DNA of 11,577 bases from an uncultured Collinsella sp. (GTDB taxonomy: Bacteria > Actinomycetota > Coriobacteriia > Coriobacteriales > Coriobacteriaceae), in NCBI GenBank assembly GCA_900546455.1, contig URCS01000058.1, positions 1-11,577 on the forward strand, written 5' to 3'. Both the position numbers and the translations under genes were made by a program. A model generated the notes under the pieces. It made no database searches and had not been told where the DNA came from. It worked only from the letters and a program-made list of their open reading frames with translations. Shown here piece after piece: positions 1 through 5,814 of the stretch. Within the stretch, counting starts at the first letter, position 1. Every line of letters starts with the position of its first letter.

Positions 1-1
1 A

Positions 2-163
2 CCGCAGGAAGCTTGGATACGCCTAGGCGCGGTCCAAGAAATCGTCCGCACCCCCAAGTGGGAGAAAATCTACGCTCGATTTATGCCGTGGGCGCGGTTC
101 GTGCGCCCACGAACCTACAGCTGCTCGAGCATAGCGGTGCAACCGGCGAGCACATCGCGGTAG
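2..163 (+). CDS. Possible C-terminal end of an unidentified protein entering from the left edge
   Basis: Frame 2 is open from the window edge to a TAG at 161-163, giving about 53 residues. The tail reads like real protein in its first 40 residues (segments such as EIVRTPKWEKIYARF and MPWARFVRP), and codons mostly end in G or C. The basic, aromatic-rich character would suit the cytoplasmic tail of a membrane protein or glycosyltransferase, but no family can be named from so little. If real, it is convergent with the phosphatase gene and overlaps its last 49 bp, which is unusual and lowers confidence. The alternative is that the open frame is chance and nothing is coded left of 115. Confidence 0.3.
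   Translation, partial: PQEAWIRLGAVQEIVRTPKWEKIYARFMPWARFVRPRTYSCSSIAVQPASTSR
87..111. terminator. Stem-loop just past the phosphatase stop
   Basis: A perfect 9-bp stem (CGTGGGCGC at 87-95 with GCGCCCACG at 103-111) closes a 7-nt loop only 3 bp beyond the minus-strand TAG at 115-117. The position fits a transcription terminator for the phosphatase, but there is no run of U on either side, so it would be a weak or factor-assisted one. It also lies inside the possible plus-strand reading frame from the left edge. Confidence 0.35.
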
Positions 164-564
164 GTGGCATCGAAATTGCCGGTGTACCAGGGGTCGGCCA
201 CGTCGCCGGGACACTCGGTCCAATCGAGCAAGCGCGTAATCTTTCCGTCGGGGCCTGCGTCGCCAAAGATGCGACGCAGGCCCCGCGCGTTCTCAGCATC
301 CATATAGACAATGTGATCCCAGTCGCCATACTCCGCGCGACGCACCTGGCGGGCACGGTGCGCAACGACGGGAATCCCGACTTCGCGCAGCTTGGCGACC
401 GTGCCATGATGCGGCGGGTTGCCGATCTCCTCAGTTGAGGTCGCAGCGGAGTCAATGACAAACTCGCCCTCGCGCCCAGCGCGGCGCACGAGCTCGGTAA
501 ACACCGACTCAGCCATCGTCGAGCGACAGATATTTCCATAGCAGATAAAAAGAATGCGTTGCAT
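115..564 (-). CDS. Low-molecular-weight protein tyrosine phosphatase
   Basis: This 149-residue protein is a cytoplasmic phosphatase that removes phosphate from phosphotyrosine through a cysteinyl-phosphate intermediate. The P-loop is intact at the N-terminus: C8-YGNIC-R14-S15, the CX5RS signature with C8 as nucleophile and R14 binding phosphate. The general-acid motif appears as D124-PWY near the C-terminus, in the usual place. Length matches the family (about 150-160). The start is supported by a GAAAGGAAG Shine-Dalgarno about 8 nt upstream. The gene begins 33 bp after the ATPase stop on the same strand, so read-through from that gene is likely. In Gram-positive bacteria such enzymes often oppose a tyrosine kinase in polysaccharide export, but no kinase is visible here, so the substrate is unknown. 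Confidence 0.93.
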   Translation of the reverse strand: MQRILFICYGNICRSTMAESVFTELVRRAGREGEFVIDSAATSTEEIGNPPHHGTVAKLREVGIPVVAHRARQVRRAEYGDWDHIVYMDAENARGLRRIFGDAGPDGKITRLLDWTECPGDVADPWYTGNFDATYRDVLAGCTAMLEQL

Positions 565-597
565 GAGCGGCTTCCTTTCTAGGCGGTCGCGCAGGGC

Positions 598-1968
598 TTA
601 CAGACTGCTCTTGAGGCAGTTTGCTCCAATAAAGCCCGCTGCGTACAAGGGGAGGTGGCGCAGCTCGCGCCCGTCATCGGTTTCGCTGCGGGAAAAATTG
701 TTCTCGGACAAAATGTAGGCATATGGCGATCGGGCTTTGTCCATAAACGACCCGAGGGTTCTCGCGCGCACGTTACGTGCGGACTTTACTTCGACGGGCA
801 CAATTTCCATACGGTCGGTCTGAAGTAAAAAATCGAGCTCGCCGGTCGTCTTCCAAGACGACGGCGGCACCCAGTAATACGTCTGCAAGCTATTGCCCGA
901 AAATGCTTGCATGACCGAGTTTTCCGCCAGGGCGCCTCGGAAGTCGGAAGATAGCGCTATGGCGGAATCCTCTTTGAGGTCGAGCCAGAGCCGCGGGTTG
1001 ATGCCGAGTTTGTAGAACATGAGGCCGGTATCGAGAAGATAGACCTTAAAGAAACTTCCATCTTCGTCGTCGAAGGGAACGAGGGGAGGCTCGATGCCTT
1101 CGGTCAGGTTGTTGACCGATATGATGCCGGCGCCTTCGAGCCAGTCGAGCGGCTCGATAAGCTTGGCGCGACGGCCTCCGCGTTCGACCTCGGAGTACTT
1201 GAATTTTTTTGTGGACGATCTCAGCAGCTGGGACGGAATGGAGCGCCAGACCTTGCGCGCCGCCACGCCGCTGATCCCGTTTTCGGGGTCGGTCATATCG
1301 GCGGTATAGGTCTCGTCGATTTCGCGCTGCTCGACGCGCGCATCCTCGATGGATAACGTCTTGCGATATGCGTTGACGGCGGCGGGCATGCCGCCCACGA
1401 TCTGGTATCGATGAAACAGGCTGAGCGCGGCTTGGTGCGCGGCGTAGGTCTCGAGCGTGCCGGCGTGGGTACGAATGGCATTGGCCATCTGCTCCTCGTC
1501 GAGCGCCCAGAGAAACTCCTCGAACGACATAGGATGCATGGTCTCTTGACGAACGCCGCTGGGAAAAGGCAACTTGCGCTTGCGCGTGGCGACGCCGAGC
1601 TGACTGCCGGTCGCGCATATGCGCCAGCCCGAACCCGAAAAAAAGCGAAGCGAGTTGAGCGCCCGTTCGCAGAGCTGCACCTCGTCAAACAGGATGAAGG
1701 CGGTTTCTTTGCGAATGGGGGTGCGTTTATAGTCTGAGATTCGCGCCACGATGGCGTCAACGTCGTCGGTGGGACAGTCGAACAGCGGAGCGATCAGCTC
1801 AAGATCGGTCTGAAAGTCGAGTTTGACAAACGCATCGCCGGCGATTCGTCTGCCGATTTCCTCGGCAACGTACGTTTTGCCTACGCGTCGCGCACCACGG
1901 ATGAGGATGGGGCGCGACGCGTCCTTTGTCGCCCATGATTCGATAACGGATTCGATTGATCTGCGCAT
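598..1968 (-). CDS. AAA ATPase with DUF4143 / nuclease-like C-terminal domain
   Basis: A 456-residue cytoplasmic P-loop ATPase. Walker A is G25-ARRVGKT32, Walker B is FILFDE (D95, E96), and a sensor-like TGS lies at 120-122. A winged-helix-like middle follows (about 230-320). The C-terminal third carries E349 (in ALAENSV), D379 (in GELDFLL), then E393 and K395 (in PVEVKS), the spacing expected of a PD-(D/E)XK restriction-nuclease fold. This layout matches the AAA_14/DUF4143 ATPases, widespread accessory proteins of unsettled function. Nuclease activity has not, as far as I know, been generally shown for them. The ATG is preceded by GGAAAGG at about 7 nt. Three regularly spaced palindromes lie within 110 bp upstream, suggesting its own regulation. 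The downstream phosphatase is 33 bp away. Family assignment is solid; biological role is not known. Confidence 0.9.
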   Translation of the reverse strand: MRRSIESVIESWATKDASRPILIRGARRVGKTYVAEEIGRRIAGDAFVKLDFQTDLELIAPLFDCPTDDVDAIVARISDYKRTPIRKETAFILFDEVQLCERALNSLRFFSGSGWRICATGSQLGVATRKRKLPFPSGVRQETMHPMSFEEFLWALDEEQMANAIRTHAGTLETYAAHQAALSLFHRYQIVGGMPAAVNAYRKTLSIEDARVEQREIDETYTADMTDPENGISGVAARKVWRSIPSQLLRSSTKKFKYSEVERGGRRAKLIEPLDWLEGAGIISVNNLTEGIEPPLVPFDDEDGSFFKVYLLDTGLMFYKLGINPRLWLDLKEDSAIALSSDFRGALAENSVMQAFSGNSLQTYYWVPPSSWKTTGELDFLLQTDRMEIVPVEVKSARNVRARTLGSFMDKARSPYAYILSENNFSRSETDDGRELRHLPLYAAGFIGANCLKSSL

Positions 1969-1981
1969 GGGGCCGCCTTTC

Positions 1982-2078
1982 CAATTTCGTGTACTTCAGA
2001 TACATAGTTTAGTATGATTTCATGTACTTGGAATACACGAAATAGTGGAAAAGTGTGTATCTGAAGTACACGAAATTG
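1982..2078. promoter_or_regulatory. Array of three TGTA-N7-TACA palindromes upstream of the ATPase gene
   Basis: Three 15-bp cores of form TGTA-N7-TACA occur at 1990-2004 (TGTACTTCAGATACA), 2023-2037 (TGTACTTGGAATACA) and 2056-2070 (TGTATCTGAAGTACA). Start-to-start spacing is exactly 33 bp both times, close to three helical turns. The outer two sit in a perfect 23-bp inverted repeat (1982-2004 with 2056-2078). The middle one extends to a near-palindrome, 2017-2043, with ATTTC and GAAAT ends. The spacers are AT-rich and not conserved. The nearest core ends 22 bp from the ATPase ATG, so bound protein would cover the likely promoter. Operator function is inferred from symmetry, phasing and position. 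No binding protein gene is adjacent. Confidence 0.6.
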
Positions 2079-2163
2079 CACTGCTGGAGCTTGCAGGCGG
2101 ATAAACACTACTCGTATGGGACGGTTTTCACCGGTTGCTCGCCACCTTGGGCTATGTTCGCCC

Positions 2164-3417
2164 CTATGCCTGCATCCGGGGCTGTGCTGATTGACGACGG
2201 CGCTCCCAGCGAGCCAACTTAATCGTCACCAGCGTGAGCGCCCAGGCCACAAGCGAGAACACGGCACCGACCGCGCCTACATATGCAATGCCAACTCCGC
2301 TTACCACGGCGCCGCCCACTGCGGTGCCAAACGAGATGCCGACGTTAAACGCCATGGGCTCAACCGAACTTGCGAGTACCATCGACTTGGGATGGCGGCT
2401 GCGTGCCACGTCCATAAAGTGCGTGATGCACGACACCGAGAACAGGTACATGAGCATCGCCAGGCTAAAGACAAAGACCAGCGCGAGCGGCATGGCGGCG
2501 CCCACGGCAAACAGCCCGAGCAGTGCCGCCGCCTGCAGCACAAACGTAACCAGCAGCGCCTTCATGCCAAAACGCGCATCGATCCATCCGCCCAGGATGT
2601 TCGAGATCAGGCAGAACACGCCATAGGCCATAAGTGTGGTGCTCGCCTGAACGGTATCCATGCCCAGCACCTGCTCCAGATAAGGCGTCACGTAGCCGTA
2701 GAATACGTAGACCGAGCCCACGCCAAACAAGAAGATGAGCATGCCGGTGATGATACTCGGCTCGCGTAGTAGCCCCGCCTGCTCGCGGAAGGTGGCGGGC
2801 TCATCGGTCTGCCCGGCGCGAGGCATAAACGCCACGAGCGCGCTACAGATCAAAACGGCAAAGGTCAGCGTGCCGTACATGGCCACGTGCCAATCGAGTG
2901 TGTCGGCCACAAACTTGCCAATCGAGGTCACAAAGACCATCGCCACGGAAAACGCGCCGTACACGACCGAGATGGCAAGTGAGGTTTGCTGCGGGGATAG
3001 CAGCTCAGGGATGTACGTCACGCCCACGGCGAGCAGCGCACCCGAGACAGAGCCCAGGGCAATGCGTGAGATAAACAGCACCTGGAAGTTGGGAGCCAAC
3101 GCCATGACCAGGTTGCCGAGCACAAAGACGACGCTATAGCACACGAGCAGCTGGTAGCGGCGGAATCGCCCCGTGCTGAGCGCGAGCACCGGCGTCGCGA
3201 TAGCGTAGACGAGCGCAAACACGCTGATGAGCTGGCCCGCAGTGGCAAGTGATATGCCGAGTTCCGTTGCCAAGTCGCTTTCGATGCCGATGACCACGAA
3301 CTCGGAGCAGCCGAGCGAGAATCCCAACAGCACGAGCAGCGCCAGGCAGAGCTTGGTGCGCGCGGGGGAGAGCGCGGCGGCGGTTGGCTTACTTTTAGGC
3401 GTGGTTGCGGCGGTCAA
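2164..3417 (-). CDS. MFS transporter, DHA1 / AraJ-type efflux permease
   Basis: A polytopic inner-membrane protein of about 417 residues with roughly 12 hydrophobic segments. It resembles the drug and sugar efflux branch of the major facilitator superfamily (AraJ/YdhP-like). Its first helix carries CSEFVVIGIESDLA, matching the TEFVIMGLLP-type signature of that branch. A degenerate motif A (STGRFRRYQLL) lies between helices 2 and 3. The frame stays open far upstream only because it runs antisense to the next gene, and the first in-frame ATG lies implausibly far upstream. The best start is the TTG at 3415-3417, with GGAG 8 nt before it, giving a short polar N-terminus before helix 1. A GTG at 3426 is a second choice. 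Substrate cannot be predicted. It is divergent from the gene at 3679. No convincing terminator follows its stop. Confidence 0.88.
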   Translation of the reverse strand: MTAATTPKSKPTAAALSPARTKLCLALLVLLGFSLGCSEFVVIGIESDLATELGISLATAGQLISVFALVYAIATPVLALSTGRFRRYQLLVCYSVVFVLGNLVMALAPNFQVLFISRIALGSVSGALLAVGVTYIPELLSPQQTSLAISVVYGAFSVAMVFVTSIGKFVADTLDWHVAMYGTLTFAVLICSALVAFMPRAGQTDEPATFREQAGLLREPSIITGMLIFLFGVGSVYVFYGYVTPYLEQVLGMDTVQASTTLMAYGVFCLISNILGGWIDARFGMKALLVTFVLQAAALLGLFAVGAAMPLALVFVFSLAMLMYLFSVSCITHFMDVARSRHPKSMVLASSVEPMAFNVGISFGTAVGGAVVSGVGIAYVGAVGAVFSLVAWALTLVTIKLARWERRRQSAQPRMQA

Positions 3418-3474
3418 GGTTGTCACTCCAATGTCGCATGAATAAGCGGGATTCACTTCCTGCAACTCTAACAG

Positions 3475-3507
3475 AATGTGACAAAGGGGCAGTCCCTTTG
3501 TCACATT
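3475..3507. repeat. REP-like palindrome, copy 1 (GACAAAGGG core)
   Basis: AATGTGACAAAGGG (3475-3488) pairs perfectly with CCCTTTGTCACATT (3494-3507) around the 5-nt loop GCAGT. The core GACAAAGGG-N5-CCCTTTGTC recurs at 10201-10223. It lies between divergent genes, where a terminator is not expected, and has no T-run after it. I read it as a dispersed palindromic repeat. An operator for the divergent pair is the alternative. Confidence 0.7.
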
Positions 3508-3527
3508 GCGCTGCCGGCCAGTCGCCC

Positions 3528-3592
3528 AAACCATCACAACATTCGATGAAAATCTCGAATTCGAGGAAAAGCGTCGAATGTTGTGACGGTTT
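3528..3592. repeat. Nested palindrome in the divergent MFS / membrane-protein spacer
   Basis: TCACAACATTCGA (3534-3546) pairs perfectly with TCGAATGTTGTGA (3574-3586). Outside an A-C mismatch the stem continues for 5 bp (AAACC, 3528-3532, with GGTTT, 3588-3592). The loop holds a second perfect palindrome, CTCGAATTCGAG (3554-3565). The structure could fold as a two-level hairpin or present two protein-binding sites. It ends about 40 bp before the likely -10 box of the plus-strand gene. Confidence 0.65.
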
Positions 3593-3631
3593 TCGTGTCC
3601 GGCGCGGGTGAGCTTCGGTGTCGTCTGGGGG

Positions 3632-3637
3632 TATAAG
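3632..3637 (+). promoter_or_regulatory. Possible -10 box for the acidic membrane protein gene
   Basis: TATAAG lies 41 bp upstream of the ATG at 3679, a 5 of 6 match to the sigma-70 consensus in an otherwise GC-rich stretch. No good -35 box is found 16-18 bp further upstream, so the call is tentative. Confidence 0.35.
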
Positions 3638-3678
3638 ACTAGCGAGTGTTTATTTGCGAGGCCTAAGGGGCGCCCCGT

Positions 3679-4545
3679 ATGGATATCGATAACTTTGAAT
3701 GGTGGTATAGCGAGGGTGAGGCTCCGGACGAGGGGTGGGACGAGCCCGCGCCGCGTGACGTGTCGAGCGACGAGGACGAGACCGGCAACGCCGCCGCCGA
3801 CTCGGACGCCGCCCTCGACCCCGTCGAGCCCCTGACCTTCGAACAAGCTTGGGCCCAGGCCGAGGCAGACGAGGCCAAGGCCGACGCTACGGCCACGCTC
3901 GGCGAGCCAGCCGACATGTCGATCTCGCCGGCAAAGACCCCGCAGCCGCGCCACACTATCGATCCCGACAGCACGGCATCCTTCAGCATTCTCGACGTGC
4001 CCTCGCAGGGCGCTCAGGCGCCCGCACCCACACGTCGCCCCAATCTGTCTCGCGAGGAAGATGCAGGACGCCGCTCGCCGCTCGGCCCCATCCTTATCGC
4101 CTTTATGGCCGGTGTTACCGCCTGCTCGGTAATTGGAAACGTCTGGAGCCATGTCGAACAACAGCGAAAAGACGCCGCCAAGGTCGAGATGTCTGTCGAG
4201 CAATCGCTCGGCCGCACGCGCTCGGTACATGTGTCGGTCGAGGTCAAGGACGGCGCGACGTGGGACACCGCGCGCGGCGACAGCCAAATGCTCATCCACA
4301 TCGTGGGGCGCACGCTCAAAGGGCAGACGATTGACGAGTATCAATACGTCAATTCCGCTGGTGACGGCATCGAACTTAAGCCCGGAGACTACGAGCTCAC
4401 CGTCGATGAACCGCCCGTCGCCACCGACGGCACGCGCTTCCGCGCCTCAAAGCGCATGGTTCCCGTGAGCTTTAACTCGCAGGCGCCCGATACGGTCGAC
4501 ACCACACCGCAGGGCGGGTTCGACCTTTACGTAGATACCCAGTAG
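3679..4545 (+). CDS. Acidic single-pass membrane protein of unknown function
   Basis: A 288-residue protein of no family I recognise. Residues 1-135 look disordered and very acidic. 18 of the first 50 residues are Asp or Glu, with tryptophans at 8, 9 and 20. Two arginines (131-132) precede one hydrophobic segment at about 135-156, so the positive-inside rule places the acidic tail in the cytoplasm and residues 157-288 outside. The outer part is rich in beta-type stretches (VHVSVEVKDG, LIHIVGRTL, GDYELTVDEPP), like a small beta-sandwich domain, and ends in FDLYVDTQ. AAGGGG at 3665-3670, 8 nt upstream, supports the ATG. It overlaps the palindrome GGGGCGCCCC (3667-3676). VTAC in the membrane segment resembles a lipobox but lies too far from the N-terminus to be one. 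Confidence 0.82.
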   Translation: MDIDNFEWWYSEGEAPDEGWDEPAPRDVSSDEDETGNAAADSDAALDPVEPLTFEQAWAQAEADEAKADATATLGEPADMSISPAKTPQPRHTIDPDSTASFSILDVPSQGAQAPAPTRRPNLSREEDAGRRSPLGPILIAFMAGVTACSVIGNVWSHVEQQRKDAAKVEMSVEQSLGRTRSVHVSVEVKDGATWDTARGDSQMLIHIVGRTLKGQTIDEYQYVNSAGDGIELKPGDYELTVDEPPVATDGTRFRASKRMVPVSFNSQAPDTVDTTPQGGFDLYVDTQ

Positions 4546-4595
4546 GCGCTCGCCGCTCATTCCGCTATGGCTACTCAATAATCGCCTGCCGTCCC

Positions 4596-4638
4596 GTCCC
4601 GCCGCCAAGAGTGGGACAATAGCCCTCGACACTATTGT
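4596..4638. promoter_or_regulatory. Two overlapping inverted repeats before the epimerase gene
   Basis: GTCCCGC (4596-4602) can pair with GTGGGAC (4611-4617), including one G-T pair. ACAATAG (4616-4622) pairs perfectly with CTATTGT (4632-4638). The two share bases 4616-4617, so as RNA they would compete. The second repeat ends 8 bp before the Shine-Dalgarno of the next gene and could equally be a DNA operator or span the promoter. No function is proven by sequence. Confidence 0.35.
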
Positions 4639-4658
4639 TTACTTTTGGAGGAAGTAGC

Positions 4659-5552
4659 ATGTCTACCGTCACTACCATCAAGCGCGGCGGCCTCACCGCG
4701 GCCATCGATTCCATGGGCGCCCAGCTCACGAGCCTTGCCCTCAACGGCAACGAGTATCTGTGGCAGGGCGACCCCGCCTTTTGGGGCAAGCACGCGCCCA
4801 TCCTGTTCCCCATTGTGGGCTCGCTGCGCAACAACACGGCAACGTCTGCGGCCGGCGCCTGCGAGATGCCGCGCCACGGACTCGCGCGCATCGTCGAGCA
4901 CAAGCTGGTCGAGGTTTCGGAGGACGGCTCCTCGGTAACGTACGAGATCACCGACACGCCCGAGTCGCTCAAGGCCTTCCCGTTCCACTTTAAGCTCAAC
5001 ATGACCTATGCCCTGACTGGTGACGCCACACTTACCCAGACCTTTGCCGTCACCAATACCGGCGACGTGGACCTGCCGTTCTCGGTGGGCGGCCACCCCG
5101 CGTTTAACGTACCGGCTCCCGGTGCCGAGGACGAGACGTTCGAGGATTACGAGCTGGCATTTACCGAGGCTTGGACCAACGAGGCCCCCATCATCACGCC
5201 CGACGGTCTTATGACGTTCGAGGGTAGCTACAAGGCCCCCGACAACTCGGACGTGCTGCCCATCACGCACCGCAGCTTCGATAACGATGCCATCATGTTC
5301 ACCGATGCCCCGGGCTCCACGCTCACGCTGCGCGGCCGCAAGTCTGGCCACGGCGTCAAGATCGACTTTGAGGGCTTTAAGTACATCGGCGTGTGGTCTG
5401 CCGCCAACGACGCCCCGTTTGTGGCGCTCGAGCCCTGGACCGGTCACACCACCATGGACACCGAGGACGATGTCTTTGAGCACAAGGTCAACACCATCAC
5501 CCTGGCCCCGGGCGAGACGGACAAGCGCAGTTTTAGCGTTACCTTGCTCTAG
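4659..5552 (+). CDS. Aldose 1-epimerase family protein (LacX-like)
   Basis: A 297-residue cytoplasmic protein of the galactose mutarotase superfamily, which interconverts alpha and beta anomers of hexoses or related sugars or sugar phosphates. The expected active-site positions are present: H73 in PRHGLAR, H146 in VGGHPAFN (the catalytic-acid His motif), and E258 in ALEPWTG as the general base. The FPIVGSLRNN and PRHGLAR segments fit the LacX/Slr1438 subgroup more than classical GalM, so substrate may not be galactose. The chosen ATG follows GGAGGAA at 4647-4653. An upstream in-frame ATG at 4635 lies before that Shine-Dalgarno and is rejected. It appears monocistronic: about 110 bp separates it from the preceding gene, and a strong hairpin follows 30 bp after its stop. 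Exact sugar is unknown. Confidence 0.9.
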   Translation: MSTVTTIKRGGLTAAIDSMGAQLTSLALNGNEYLWQGDPAFWGKHAPILFPIVGSLRNNTATSAAGACEMPRHGLARIVEHKLVEVSEDGSSVTYEITDTPESLKAFPFHFKLNMTYALTGDATLTQTFAVTNTGDVDLPFSVGGHPAFNVPAPGAEDETFEDYELAFTEAWTNEAPIITPDGLMTFEGSYKAPDNSDVLPITHRSFDNDAIMFTDAPGSTLTLRGRKSGHGVKIDFEGFKYIGVWSAANDAPFVALEPWTGHTTMDTEDDVFEHKVNTITLAPGETDKRSFSVTLL

Positions 5553-5582
5553 AGGTTCCGCCGCTCGGTCGATGCTGCGCGT

Positions 5583-5672
5583 CGTCCAGAGCGACAAGTT
5601 GTCATTCAAAAGGCAAGGCATAGACCTTCTGGTCATGCCTTGCCTTTTTCATGCCACTTGTCGCTCTGGACG
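5583..5672. terminator. Nested hairpin containing a likely bidirectional intrinsic terminator
   Basis: The inner stem pairs 5608-5621 (AAAAGGCAAGGCAT) perfectly with 5635-5648. A bulged A5622 and a further 4 bp (GACC/GGTC) close a TTCT loop. T5645-T5649 gives a short U-run on the plus strand, and the A-run on the other arm gives one on the minus strand. This is a good terminator for the epimerase gene. It is enclosed by a perfect 17-bp outer stem, 5583-5599 (CGTCCAGAGCGACAAGT) with 5656-5672, separated by an 8/7-nt internal loop. The outer stem is not needed for termination and is discussed as a finding. Confidence 0.75.
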
Positions 5673-5771
5673 TCGCTCACCGGCATTGCCAAAACATCGG
5701 CGTCCCCAATGATTACCGTGTGTCTATTAATTTTTCGAGCTTGTGCTGCGCTGCTAGTTGCTGGCGTATAT

Positions 5772-5803
5772 CCTGTTAAGTCGTCAGCATACGATTCAAC
5801 AGG
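5772..5803 (+). promoter_or_regulatory. Leader hairpin reaching into the Shine-Dalgarno of the binding-protein gene
   Basis: CCTGTT (5772-5777) pairs with AACAGG (5798-5803) and TCGT (5781-5784) with ACGA (5791-5794), around the loop CAGCAT. An A-C mismatch and two further pairs lie between the stems. The 3' arm covers the start of AGGGAAGG (5801-5808), so folding in mRNA could limit ribosome access to the ABC operon. It could also be an operator in DNA. A moderate -10-like TATATC overlaps its left edge (5767-5772). Confidence 0.35.
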
Positions 5804-5814
5804 GAAGGCAGATT

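Noticed and set aside
1982..2078. CRISPR-like array
   Set aside because: Only three 15-bp palindromic cores with 18-bp gaps, the last in inverted form; too short and too few for a CRISPR array.
1881..2108. Short minus-strand frame with an 11-residue repeat across the palindrome array
   Set aside because: The repeat follows from 33-bp DNA spacing, the frame overlaps the true ATPase start, and there is no ribosome site.
2079..2163. Terminator after the MFS gene
   Set aside because: Only 4-5 bp stems such as CGGT/ACCG are found, with no T-run; not supportable.
3821..4156. Lipobox VTAC suggesting the membrane protein is a lipoprotein
   Set aside because: The cysteine is at residue 149, after a long acidic tail; lipoprotein signals are N-terminal.
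3418..4344. Open frame extending the MFS gene to 726 residues on the minus strand
   Set aside because: It runs antisense through the spacer palindromes and the gene at 3679-4545. The added sequence is Arg/Gly-rich with no fold signature, and a TTG with good ribosome site at 3417 gives a normal-length transporter.
4632..5636. 334-codon minus-strand open frame opposite the epimerase gene
   Set aside because: Antisense artefact; its start lies in the terminator hairpin and no domain is visible.
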